Positions 1 to 6,818 of a stretch of DNA of 7,516 nt are shown piece after piece. Made by a program: the position numbers and the translations under genes. The DNA is from an uncultured Chitinophagaceae bacterium. Lineage in GTDB: Bacteria; Bacteroidota; Bacteroidia; Chitinophagales; Chitinophagaceae. The DNA lies in assembly GCA_946885335.1 (NCBI GenBank), contig CAMPGG010000160.1, positions 1 through 7,516 of the forward strand. The letters are read 5' to 3'. How positions within the stretch are numbered: the stretch's first letter is position 1; every line of letters starts with the position of its first letter. The notes beneath the pieces were generated by a model. It was not told the origin of the DNA and did no database searches. It was given only the letters and a program-made list of their open reading frames with translations.

Positions 1-53
1 AGTGGGAACAGATGGTTCATGTTAGAAAATTATTTGACGGTAACCTGAAATGA
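1..53 (+). CDS. C-terminal tail of a gene entering from the left (unidentified)
   Basis: Reading from base 3, seventeen codons are open and end in TGA at 51-53. The peptide is WEQMVHVRKLFDGNLK. It would end 20 bases before the convergent stop of the next gene, a normal arrangement. A second frame, from base 1, is also open until TGA at 46-48, so the frame is not certain. I prefer frame 3 because its peptide has a more ordinary composition. The fragment is too short to name a family. It could also be non-coding. Confidence 0.3.
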   Translation, partial: WEQMVHVRKLFDGNLK

Positions 54-73
54 TCCTATTATCTCTTAAAAAT

Positions 74-730
74 TTACAATGGCGAAGACTTAACCGCTGA
101 TTTCCTGTTAGCATTAACAACCAAAATCATCAACAGGCTTAAGATAGCTGCAAAAAAACACCATACAGATATTAAGTAGTTCGTGAAAAAAAAGTAAGTC
201 ACGATTAACGAAACCATCATAGCAGCAGCCAGCAATTTTGTATATCGTAAAGTTGAAAGAAACGGGGTAACGGCTATGGTCACAAAATTTATGGGACGCA
301 TGATATTAAGATTTGGGAAATCCCGATAATACCGGATATGCCCATTTTCCGCAACGGCCGAAATATTATATGTAATAAGACAATAGAACATATATATGGA
401 TGCGGCTATCCCTAACAACAAAAAGTAAAACAAAAATTTTTTCCTGCGTTGATCCGTTTCCATTAACCACATTGTTAGTGGAACCCAGATTGGCCAGATA
501 GGTTGCGAAATAAATGAGTATCCATATAGGGCCGGCTCATACCAGGATGCGAAATCAGGATTTTGTAAAGACAGCCATAAAAAACCTTCGGCAGTTTGAT
601 GGAAAGAAAAAAGAATGGGTGTACAAGCAAAAAGCAGCATTCCCCGGGACTCTGTGCGTTTAATGGAATAGTACCCAGGACCTAACAGGCCAGCTCCTAC
701 CGCAAAACTTGCACCTGCTGAAAAACACAT
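74..730 (-). CDS. DUF6629-type polytopic membrane protein
   Basis: This 218-residue protein is mostly hydrophobic, with roughly six or seven membrane segments (about residues 7-22, 31-43, 66-90, 98-120, 147-160, 166-183 and 186-206) and a short basic, polar C-terminal tail. It starts MCFSAGASF and carries HQTAEGFLW at residues 44-52. From memory, a Cys-Phe-Ser-Ala N-terminus plus a Gln-x-x-Glu-Gly motif near the second membrane segment mark the uncharacterised DUF6629 family. The start is well fixed because the family motif begins at the initiator Met. The function is unknown. It lies divergent from the ole operon with 138 bases between, so any link to olefin synthesis is only positional. His, Gln and Glu inside a membrane segment could bind a metal or cofactor, but that is a guess. 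Confidence 0.75.
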   Translation of the reverse strand: MCFSAGASFAVGAGLLGPGYYSIKRTESRGMLLFACTPILFSFHQTAEGFLWLSLQNPDFASWYEPALYGYSFISQPIWPIWVPLTMWLMETDQRRKKFLFYFLLLGIAASIYMFYCLITYNISAVAENGHIRYYRDFPNLNIMRPINFVTIAVTPFLSTLRYTKLLAAAMMVSLIVTYFFFTNYLISVWCFFAAILSLLMILVVNANRKSAVKSSPL

Positions 731-853
731 ACGTTTTGTTTTAAAAAATTTCCAGAAACAAGAACCTAAGTATGATTTTGAATGCCGGTTTCAAAACAGA
801 AAGAAATCTCAGTTACCCGGCTACAGCACAAACTAAAAGTAGTAAAAAGTAAT

Positions 854-861
854 TAAGTTTG
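854..861 (+). promoter_or_regulatory. possible Bacteroidota -7 element before oleB
   Basis: TAAGTTTG fits the Bacteroidota sigma-ABfr -7 consensus TAnnTTTG exactly. I see no TTG at the expected -33 position, so this is half a promoter at best. It lies only 7 bases before the oleB ATG, so transcription from it would give a nearly leaderless mRNA. The rest of the divergent region 731-868 is AT-rich. I saw no clear repeat, operator or hairpin there, and no convincing promoter for the minus-strand membrane protein. Confidence 0.22.
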
Positions 862-868
862 AATCGCT

Positions 869-1768
869 ATGATGAATAAAAGGATAAATACAGGTAAAGT
901 CAGTTCCGATCTTTATCCTTTTGAAAGCCGCTACATTTCTATAAGTGGCCATAAACTACATTACCTTGAAGAAGGGAAAGGCGATCCGGTACTGATGCTG
1001 CACGGCAATCCTTCATGGTCATTTTATTACCGTAATCTTGTTCAAAAACTTTCACCTTTTTATCATTGTCTTGTACCTGATCATATCGGTATGGGTTATT
1101 CAGATAAACCTGGTGATGACGAATACAACTACACACTTTACCAACGTGTAAATGACCTGGAAGAATTTCTTGAAGCAAAGAGCATTCATCAAAAAATCAC
1201 TCTCATATTACATGATTGGGGTGGTATTATCGGAATGAGTTATGCCAGCAGGCATCCCGATGCAATTAAAAAAATTGTCATTCTGAACACAGCAGCATTT
1301 CATCTTCCTGAAGGACAACGTTTTCCTTTTTTTCTCCGTTTTTCGCGTACACTTCCCGGTGAGTTCTTAGTCCGGGCTTTTAATAGTTTCAGTGCTGGCG
1401 CAACACGTATAGGTGTGCATCGCACTAAAATGCCAAAGAAAGTTCGACGGGCTTATACAGCTCCCTATAACTCGTGGAAGAATCGTATTGCAATCCTGCG
1501 TTTTATACAGGATATTCCACTCAACAAAGAAGACCCAGCGTTTGATCTTGTTACAGATGTACAAAACAGCCTTAACCTTTTTCATAATACACCTGTTCTA
1601 ATAGCATGGGGTATGAAAGATCAGGTCTTTGATAAGGATTTTTTAAAAAAGTGGACGGAGTACTTTCCGCATGCCCAGGTGTATCGGTTTGATGATTGCG
1701 GACATTACATACTTGAAGATGCACGGGAAGAAGTAGGTCAATTGATTATTGATTTTTTGGCGAAATAA
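869..1768 (+). CDS. oleB: OleB, beta-lactone decarboxylase (alpha/beta hydrolase, haloalkane-dehalogenase-like)
   Basis: This 299-residue alpha/beta hydrolase resembles haloalkane dehalogenases. HGNPSW (45-50) supplies the oxyanion-side Asn47. LHDWGG (114-119) holds the nucleophile Asp116, followed by Trp117. Asp251 in GMKD is the likely acid, and His279 in DCGHY the catalytic base. Residues about 145-215 form the cap. In characterised ole clusters this enzyme decarboxylates the cis-beta-lactone made by OleC, giving a cis-olefin and CO2. The sequence alone would also allow a dehalogenase; the tight oleC and oleD neighbours decide the call. The stop is one base before the oleC ATG, so the two are surely cotranscribed and probably translationally coupled. 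The start is ATG at 869 or the adjacent ATG at 872; no Shine-Dalgarno is visible and the next Met lies inside the core fold. Confidence 0.87.
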   Translation: MMNKRINTGKVSSDLYPFESRYISISGHKLHYLEEGKGDPVLMLHGNPSWSFYYRNLVQKLSPFYHCLVPDHIGMGYSDKPGDDEYNYTLYQRVNDLEEFLEAKSIHQKITLILHDWGGIIGMSYASRHPDAIKKIVILNTAAFHLPEGQRFPFFLRFSRTLPGEFLVRAFNSFSAGATRIGVHRTKMPKKVRRAYTAPYNSWKNRIAILRFIQDIPLNKEDPAFDLVTDVQNSLNLFHNTPVLIAWGMKDQVFDKDFLKKWTEYFPHAQVYRFDDCGHYILEDAREEVGQLIIDFLAK

Positions 1769-1769
1769 A

Positions 1770-3437
1770 ATGGCAACCAGTAATCTTGCATATGCCCTGT
1801 ATGAAATTGCTGCCAGTGATCCTGGCAGGATGGCTCTTGCTTTGCCTAAAAATCCCGGGAAGCCATTACCAAGATCAGGACCTATTCCCTATCGGAACAT
1901 CAGTTTTAAATCGCTGGCAGATGAAACGAATTGTATTGCACAAGGATTAATTGCTTATGGATTTAAACCCGGCGACAGAGTTGTATTGATGGTGCCTCCT
2001 GGTCTTGATTTTTTTACGCTTTGTTTTGCTTTCCTTCAGTCCGGGATCATTCCTGTTCTTATTGATCCGGGTATTGGGATGAAACATTTAAAATTATGTA
2101 TTGATGAAGTGGAACCCTCAGGATTTATAGGTATTACCAGGGCACATGCGGCCCGTGTTATTTTTAGCTGGGGGAGTAAAACAATAAAGAAGAAAATTAC
2201 TATTGGACAAAAGTTATTTTGGGGAGGAGGTATTCTCAAAAAGATTAAAGAAAAAGGCAAAGCTGATATCCCGCCTGTTTGCATAGATGTAAAAGCCGAT
2301 GACCTAGCAGCAATTCTTTTTACAACCGGCTCAACAGGTGTTCCGAAAGGAGTTATGTACACCCATGGTAATTTTCATCAACAGGTTGAGATTATCCGCA
2401 ATACATTTAATGTGTGTCCCGGAGAAATAGACTTGCCGACCTTCCCGCCATTTGCACTTTTCAATCCTGCCGCAGGCATGAGTACTGTGATACCGGATAT
2501 GGATCCTACCCGTCCGGCACATGTGGATCCTGAAAGAATTATCCGCGTGATACAACAATTTGAAGCAGACAGCATGTTCGGTTCACCATCGCTAATTGAT
2601 CGAGTCGGAAGATATGGAGTGGCAAATAATATTAAGTTGCCCAGTCTGAAAAGAGTATTCTCCGCCGGCGCACCAGTATCTGCAAAAGTCCTTGAACGAT
2701 TTTCCACTTTACTTAAACCATCCACACCAATATTTACACCCTATGGATCTACTGAGGTTATGCCTGTTGCAGCTATCAGCAGCTACCAGATTTTAACAGA
2801 CGAAATTCAGCAACAGACTAATAACGGAGCCGGAATTTGTATCGGGAAACCTGTGGAAACAGTTCAGGTCAAAATTATTCGCATTACAGATGAACCAATA
2901 GAAATTTGGTCAGATGATTTGGAACTGGACAAAGGAGTTGTCGGGGAAATTGTAGTTAAAGGAGAAAATGTTACCAAAGCCTATTTCAATCGCGATGCTG
3001 CTACCAAATTGGCAAAGATCAAAGAAGGTGATAGCTTCTGGCACCGGATGGGTGACCTTGCCCATAAAGATGCTGATGGTAATCTATGGTTTTGTGGAAG
3101 AAAAACTCATCGTGTGCAATTGCATTCTAAGGAACTTTATTCAGTGCAATGTGAAACTGTTTTCAATAAACATTCGCAGGTGCATCGTACCGCTTTGGTC
3201 GGGGCTGGTGGAAAAGCGATTCTTTGCGTGGAGGTTGATAAAGACATCGCAAATCCAAACAAAGAACAAATCAGGAATGAACTGCTTGACTGGGCCCAGC
3301 AAAATGAAATGACCAGGGATATTCAAATGGTTCTTTTTCATCCGTCTTTCCCTGTTGATGTACGACACAATGCAAAAATATTCCGCGAGAAACTTGCCGT
3401 GTGGGCTTCAAAGCAACTATCCGGTATCCATAATTGA
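1770..3437 (+). CDS. oleC: OleC, ATP-dependent beta-lactone synthetase (ANL superfamily)
   Basis: This 555-residue adenylate-forming enzyme is full length. The phosphate loop TTGSTGVPKG is at 185-194, the adenine/ribose motif YGSTE at 325-329, MGDL with ribose-binding Asp429 follows, then the hinge GRKTHRVQ at about 443-450, and the C-terminal catalytic Lys536 sits in NAKIFREK. OleC adenylates a 2-alkyl-3-hydroxy acid and closes it to a beta-lactone, releasing AMP and PPi, without using CoA. Databases often label this subfamily fatty-acid-CoA ligase or peptide synthase. I chose ATG 1770 over an in-frame TTG at 1749: the family N-terminus begins near it (MATSNLAYAL), it leaves a one-base gap after oleB, and the TTG would overlap oleB by 20 bases. 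In some actinobacteria OleB and OleC are one fused protein, which fits the spacing here. Confidence 0.9.
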   Translation: MATSNLAYALYEIAASDPGRMALALPKNPGKPLPRSGPIPYRNISFKSLADETNCIAQGLIAYGFKPGDRVVLMVPPGLDFFTLCFAFLQSGIIPVLIDPGIGMKHLKLCIDEVEPSGFIGITRAHAARVIFSWGSKTIKKKITIGQKLFWGGGILKKIKEKGKADIPPVCIDVKADDLAAILFTTGSTGVPKGVMYTHGNFHQQVEIIRNTFNVCPGEIDLPTFPPFALFNPAAGMSTVIPDMDPTRPAHVDPERIIRVIQQFEADSMFGSPSLIDRVGRYGVANNIKLPSLKRVFSAGAPVSAKVLERFSTLLKPSTPIFTPYGSTEVMPVAAISSYQILTDEIQQQTNNGAGICIGKPVETVQVKIIRITDEPIEIWSDDLELDKGVVGEIVVKGENVTKAYFNRDAATKLAKIKEGDSFWHRMGDLAHKDADGNLWFCGRKTHRVQLHSKELYSVQCETVFNKHSQVHRTALVGAGGKAILCVEVDKDIANPNKEQIRNELLDWAQQNEMTRDIQMVLFHPSFPVDVRHNAKIFREKLAVWASKQLSGIHN

Positions 3438-3469
3438 AGTTTAATAAAAATAATCCGATTTTAAAAACT

Positions 3470-4483
3470 ATGAAAGTATTTGTAACAGGCGGTGGTGGTT
3501 TTTTAGGAAATGCCATTGTGCAGCAATTGCTGCAGGAAGGTTATGAGGTGGTTAGTTATTCAAGGAATAAACACAATACCCTGGATAAACCCGGGATACT
3601 TCATAACCAGGGTAATGTCGCAGATTTTGAAAAACTCAAAACTGCCATGCGGGGTTGCGAAGCCGTTTTTCATGTAGCTGCTAAAACCGGTATCTGGGGA
3701 AGCTATAATTCATTTTACGAAACAAACGTCACAGGCACTGAGAACATAATAAAAGCTTGCATTGAATTGGGTATTCCGAACCTGGTTTATACCAGTTCTG
3801 CAAGTGTGGTTTATCATGGTAACTCCGAAGGAAAGAATGAGAGCTTACCTTATCCCAAAAAATTTTATGCCCCTTATCCTCAAACAAAGGCCATCGCTGA
3901 ACAGGCTGTCCTTAATGCTAACAGCCCTGGTCTTATAACTTGTGCGTTGCGCCCCCATCTTGTTTGGGGACCTGGTGATACCCATTTTCTTACCCGTTTG
4001 CAAACCCGGCGGCGAAAAGATCAACTCAGGTTGCTTGGTAATAAACAATATCTTATTGATACCCTATTTATTGACAATGCTGTGAATGCTCATCTGCAGG
4101 TACTAAAGAAAATGCAAACAAATCCGGTTCCGGTGGCAGGTAAAGCATATTTCATTTCCCAGGATGAACCCATTAGTATTCGTTCATTCACCAACCGGTT
4201 ATTGGATACAATGGGATTGCCACCTGTTACCAAAACGATGAGCCCCGGCTTTGCCCTGTTTGCAGGGTGGTTGTCGCAAAACGTTTTTAGCTTGCTAAAA
4301 ATCCGTAAAGAACCGGTCCTTACAGTCTTTTTGGCCAGGCAACTTTCCAGCTCTCACTGGTATGATATTTCTGCTGCAAAGAGGGACTTCGGATACATGC
4401 CTGCTATCTCTATTGATGAAGGAATGAACAGGTTGAAAAAATGGATTGAAATAAACGGTCCGCTGCCTGAATTTGAAACCTGA
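3470..4483 (+). CDS. oleD: OleD, NAD(P)H-dependent 2-alkyl-3-ketoacid reductase (extended SDR)
   Basis: This 337-residue protein is an extended short-chain dehydrogenase/reductase of the 3-beta-hydroxysteroid-dehydrogenase type. The Rossmann loop TGGGGFLG lies at residues 6-13. The catalytic residues are a Ser in TSSAS (about 108-112) and the YxxxK pair Tyr136 and Lys140 in YPQTK. The substrate-side half contains AYFISQDEP (about 227-235) and a C-terminal HWYDISAAKRDFGY, both typical of OleD-like proteins. OleD reduces the beta-keto acid from OleA to the 2-alkyl-3-hydroxy acid used by OleC. The start is ATG 3470, which puts the beta strand MKVFVTGG at the N-terminus; an in-frame TTG at 3434 would add 12 residues with no family match. 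It follows oleC by 32 bases and is the last gene of the operon, converging on the diiron gene 48 bases further on. Confidence 0.87.
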   Translation: MKVFVTGGGGFLGNAIVQQLLQEGYEVVSYSRNKHNTLDKPGILHNQGNVADFEKLKTAMRGCEAVFHVAAKTGIWGSYNSFYETNVTGTENIIKACIELGIPNLVYTSSASVVYHGNSEGKNESLPYPKKFYAPYPQTKAIAEQAVLNANSPGLITCALRPHLVWGPGDTHFLTRLQTRRRKDQLRLLGNKQYLIDTLFIDNAVNAHLQVLKKMQTNPVPVAGKAYFISQDEPISIRSFTNRLLDTMGLPPVTKTMSPGFALFAGWLSQNVFSLLKIRKEPVLTVFLARQLSSSHWYDISAAKRDFGYMPAISIDEGMNRLKKWIEINGPLPEFET

Positions 4484-4531
4484 CGAATTTATTTATTTGC
4501 CCATTTATTTTATTTCTTATCAAACCGTCAT

Positions 4532-5986
4532 TTAGTTACGACCTATCAGCGTAAGCAATGTCTTCGGTTCTACATACATACTTATCCTTGCTAACTGCGT
4601 ACTTAACCGGTTCATAATATGATTATATAAGGTATCCGATTCAACTCCAAAAGCACGGAATGCCTGTATGAGATGATGATCATCGGTTTTATCACCATAC
4701 ACTGACTGCATGATCTTTTTTAATGCCATTTTATTTCTTACTCTTTCCCATGCATTAGCTTTTCTGAAAAGTTCATTATACATAGCTACACACAGATCGA
4801 TATGCCTCTTTTCATCCTGCGTTGATATGGTTTCACAAATACTGCGGAATAATTTGTCCGGCATGTATTTTTCATTGGCGAAAAATTCAAGATATGCTGC
4901 TCCAATTATTTCAACAATTACTGCCAGGAACATACCCGTAGCTGGCATAAATCGTGCAAGCCACATGTAACGGTTTGCGCCTTTAATAAGGATTGCAGAA
5001 ATATATTCTTTGGCTTCCAGTTTTTCTACAAGAAAACGACGGAATGTAGCTGAGTGTTTTGCCTCATCACGTATAAATGTTGTCATCGCTTCCTGTATTT
5101 CGCGATAACGTTTATAATGAATGATACCCATTGTTAATGGAGCAATTGCACTTTGCTCAACAACCAGTGCATGGTTGGCAATATCTTTTAGTCCACGAAG
5201 TTGCCGTTTCAGTATAAGGTCTTTCAAACACGCTAACTCCTTATCATTTGCCGGCAGTTGCTTTGATTGTAAAGTTTTTTCAAGCAAAGCCAGTGTTTCC
5301 TCCAATTCAGCGAGAACCTTTGGTTCTATTAATAACAACTCTTCACGGATTTTCGTTTGCAGTCGCTTTTGCTCACTAATATTCTGGATTGTTGCTTCTT
5401 TAAATGCTGACTGAATCTGATTAAACCTTTCTGTTAGCCTGGATACTTCAAGTGTTTGTTGTTGCTTTTCATCATCAGTTTCAAGGTGTTTAACATTAAT
5501 TCCCATTCTTAATAATCCCAACTTCTGTAATTCTTTCAGATCTGCCAGCTCACGTTGTGCAATTTCCAATTGATCTTTTAGTTTCTGAACGGATTGATCA
5601 AGTGATTCAAGCGGAGAATAAATCATGAATGCTTCGTGTATAGAAGTCATGTCTGAAGGAATACATTCTGCAATATCTTTCAATGCATCCTCTTCAAGCG
5701 GTAGTCCTTCTTTTTTGATTGCTGTGATTTTACGATCCAATTTTTCTCTTACCATTGGCAAGACCAAAAAAGTAACTTTATAAAACTCCTCCTTATCAAG
5801 TTTCTCCAGGTTTTCCTTCAGGCTTGCCATAACGCTTTGACCCCAATCGAATGCTTTGTCTTTGCTCCAGTATTTTTCTTCGCAATCCCTGGTGTATTGT
5901 GTAAAATCATGTGAAGGAGTAAGATAATAATCGGGCCTCCCTTTATCTAAAGCTTTATGGGCAGATGAATTCCGGGGTTCTTTCAT
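4532..5986 (-). CDS. ferritin-like diiron protein with a coiled-coil insertion, substrate unknown
   Basis: This 484-residue protein has three visible parts. Residues 1-125 form a helical N-terminal region with an aromatic stretch (EKYWSKDKAFDW, 37-48). Residues about 127-260 are rich in Leu, Glu, Lys and Gln with heptad-like spacing, so a long coiled coil is likely. Residues about 265-430 carry a complete carboxylate-bridged diiron set: Glu277, Glu308 with His311 (DEAKH), Glu359, and Glu392 with His395 (DEKRH). The ligand intervals (31, 51, 33) resemble those of AurF/CmlI N-oxygenases and aldehyde-deformylating oxygenases as I recall them, but AurF's extra His four residues before the last ExxH is absent here. 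An O2-using oxidase or oxygenase is therefore likely; the reaction is unknown. No signal peptide is seen; a hydrophobic run at 347-366 is probably the buried third helix, not a membrane span. Its ATG overlaps the stop of the upstream small ORF (ATGA), so translation is probably coupled. It converges on oleD. Confidence 0.72.
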   Translation of the reverse strand: MKEPRNSSAHKALDKGRPDYYLTPSHDFTQYTRDCEEKYWSKDKAFDWGQSVMASLKENLEKLDKEEFYKVTFLVLPMVREKLDRKITAIKKEGLPLEEDALKDIAECIPSDMTSIHEAFMIYSPLESLDQSVQKLKDQLEIAQRELADLKELQKLGLLRMGINVKHLETDDEKQQQTLEVSRLTERFNQIQSAFKEATIQNISEQKRLQTKIREELLLIEPKVLAELEETLALLEKTLQSKQLPANDKELACLKDLILKRQLRGLKDIANHALVVEQSAIAPLTMGIIHYKRYREIQEAMTTFIRDEAKHSATFRRFLVEKLEAKEYISAILIKGANRYMWLARFMPATGMFLAVIVEIIGAAYLEFFANEKYMPDKLFRSICETISTQDEKRHIDLCVAMYNELFRKANAWERVRNKMALKKIMQSVYGDKTDDHHLIQAFRAFGVESDTLYNHIMNRLSTQLARISMYVEPKTLLTLIGRN

Positions 5987-6117
5987 ATCTTATTTATTGA
6001 TGGTTCTGTTTTAGTCAAAAAGAATTGTGAGTCTCTTATTTTCTTAAGATCTTTTCTTCTGTATTGAGTAACAATATCCAGGAACGCATAAAATGGTATA
6101 GAGAAAAGCTTGTTCAT
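5983..6117 (-). CDS. small ORF of 44 residues between cysC and the diiron gene
   Basis: On the minus strand an ATG at 6117-6115 opens 44 codons that end in TGA at 5985-5983. That TGA shares the bases ATGA with the start of the diiron gene, and the ATG lies 10 bases after the cysC stop. The peptide begins MNKLFSIPFYAFLDIV and continues with a basic stretch (QYRRKDLKKIRD) and a polar end. A short hydrophobic-aromatic N-terminus followed by a basic helix could be membrane-associated. I recognise no family. It could be a real small protein, a leader whose translation feeds the diiron gene, or a chance open frame in AT-rich DNA. The exact ATGA overlap is the main argument for reality; no Shine-Dalgarno is seen. 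Confidence 0.45.
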   Translation of the reverse strand: MNKLFSIPFYAFLDIVTQYRRKDLKKIRDSQFFLTKTEPSINKI

Positions 6118-6127
6118 GAATACTCAG

Positions 6128-6658
6128 TTATTTTTTTACTGCATCAATTATAAAATCATAAAGTAATTTAATACTTGATTCCTCAGATTCAAAGCCTGTA
6201 TTGATGATGAGGTCAGCATTTTCCGGTGATTCGTAGGGATCGTTTACTCCTGTAAGATTCTTTACTTTATCAGGATGATCATCGGGTAGCATCGCTTTTT
6301 TATAAAGTTGTTTGGTGTCTCTTTGAATAAGAATATCAAGATCGCAATTGATCCATACCGTTTTTACATGCGGGCCATACATTGAAAGTTCCTTTCTAAT
6401 TTCTTCATATGGATTAATAGCGGCGAGAATAGAAACAATACCATTTACAGCAAACTTGTTGGAAACAAATCCCAGCCTCCTGATATTTTCATGCCTGTCT
6501 TCTTTTGAAAAACCAAGATCGGGACAAAGTTTTTGCCGGTAAATATCCCCATCAATCACTTCAACATGCATGTCATTACTTTCCAGTAATTCCTTCACAC
6601 CTTTAGCGATTGTCGACTTGCCTGATCCTGACAAACCTGTTAACTGGATGAATAACAT
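6128..6658 (-). CDS. cysC: adenylylsulfate (APS) kinase, short standalone form
   Basis: This 176-residue P-loop kinase has Walker A GLSGSGKST at residues 8-16, DGD at 37-39, the APS-kinase signature LGFSKEDRHENIRR at 48-61, INPYEEIR at 81-88, and the C-terminal lid and substrate motif KVKNLTGVNDPYESPENADL (131-150). It phosphorylates APS with ATP to give PAPS, the sulfate donor for sulfotransferases and an assimilation intermediate. The protein is shorter than the roughly 200-residue assimilatory enzymes, lacking their N-terminal extension. Asn82 replaces the Ser of the usual ISPY motif, the phospho-accepting Ser in the E. coli enzyme, though this Ser is not essential in all homologues. No ATP-sulfurylase (cysD/cysN or sat), PAPS reductase or sulfotransferase lies in the window. 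It heads the unit that continues into the small ORF and the diiron gene. Action on another nucleotide-linked substrate cannot be excluded. Confidence 0.85.
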   Translation of the reverse strand: MLFIQLTGLSGSGKSTIAKGVKELLESNDMHVEVIDGDIYRQKLCPDLGFSKEDRHENIRRLGFVSNKFAVNGIVSILAAINPYEEIRKELSMYGPHVKTVWINCDLDILIQRDTKQLYKKAMLPDDHPDKVKNLTGVNDPYESPENADLIINTGFESEESSIKLLYDFIIDAVKK

Positions 6659-6818
6659 AGCTGGGTATAATAAATGATACCTGTCTTTTTTAATTCTTCC
6701 TTATAAAAATACTGTTTCTAAAATGGAATCGGTAAATTAATGGCAGTGAATGATTCTTTGAGATGTTGAATAAATCATGGTAAGCTTCAAAAGATTAAGT
6801 CCTTAAAAAATGCCCGGT
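6659..6818. other. divergent intergenic region between cysC and the PAL-like lipoprotein
   Basis: These 160 AT-rich bases must hold the start signals for both flanking genes. I found no exact TAnnTTTG element with a TTG about 25 bases upstream on either strand, no strong hairpin and no credible small ORF. A weak inverted pair, ATGATT and AATCAT, flanks about 20 bases near 6750-6778; it is too short and AT-rich to call an operator. Confidence 0.4.

Noticed and set aside
869..1768. Haloalkane dehalogenase as the function of the alpha/beta hydrolase
   Set aside because: The HGNP and HDW motifs are shared by both families, but abutting oleC and following oleD make beta-lactone decarboxylase far more likely.
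1749..1769. TTG start extending OleC by seven residues
   Set aside because: It overlaps the end of oleB and adds residues with no family match; ATG 1770 begins at the expected N-terminus.
1770..3437. Acyl-CoA ligase or nonribosomal peptide synthetase module
   Set aside because: There is no carrier or condensation domain, and the gene context together with the OleC-like sequence points to beta-lactone synthesis.
3434..3469. TTG start extending OleD by twelve residues
   Set aside because: It overlaps the oleC stop region and places a polar tail before the first Rossmann strand; ATG 3470 is normal for the family.
939..3516. Minus- and plus-strand open frames lying inside oleB, oleC and the oleD start
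   Set aside because: They overlap well-supported conserved genes in other frames, and their peptides show no family features.
4710..5414. Plus-strand open frames opposite the diiron gene
   Set aside because: They are antisense shadows of a protein with a clear metal-ligand pattern; their peptides are Ser- and Cys-rich low-quality translations.
6348..6542. Plus-strand open frame opposite cysC
   Set aside because: It is an antisense shadow of the conserved APS kinase.
6128..6658. PAPS from cysC feeding sulfotransferase-type olefin formation of the Ols/CurM kind
   Set aside because: No sulfotransferase or polyketide module is present, and OleC uses ATP directly, so PAPS is not needed by the visible pathway.
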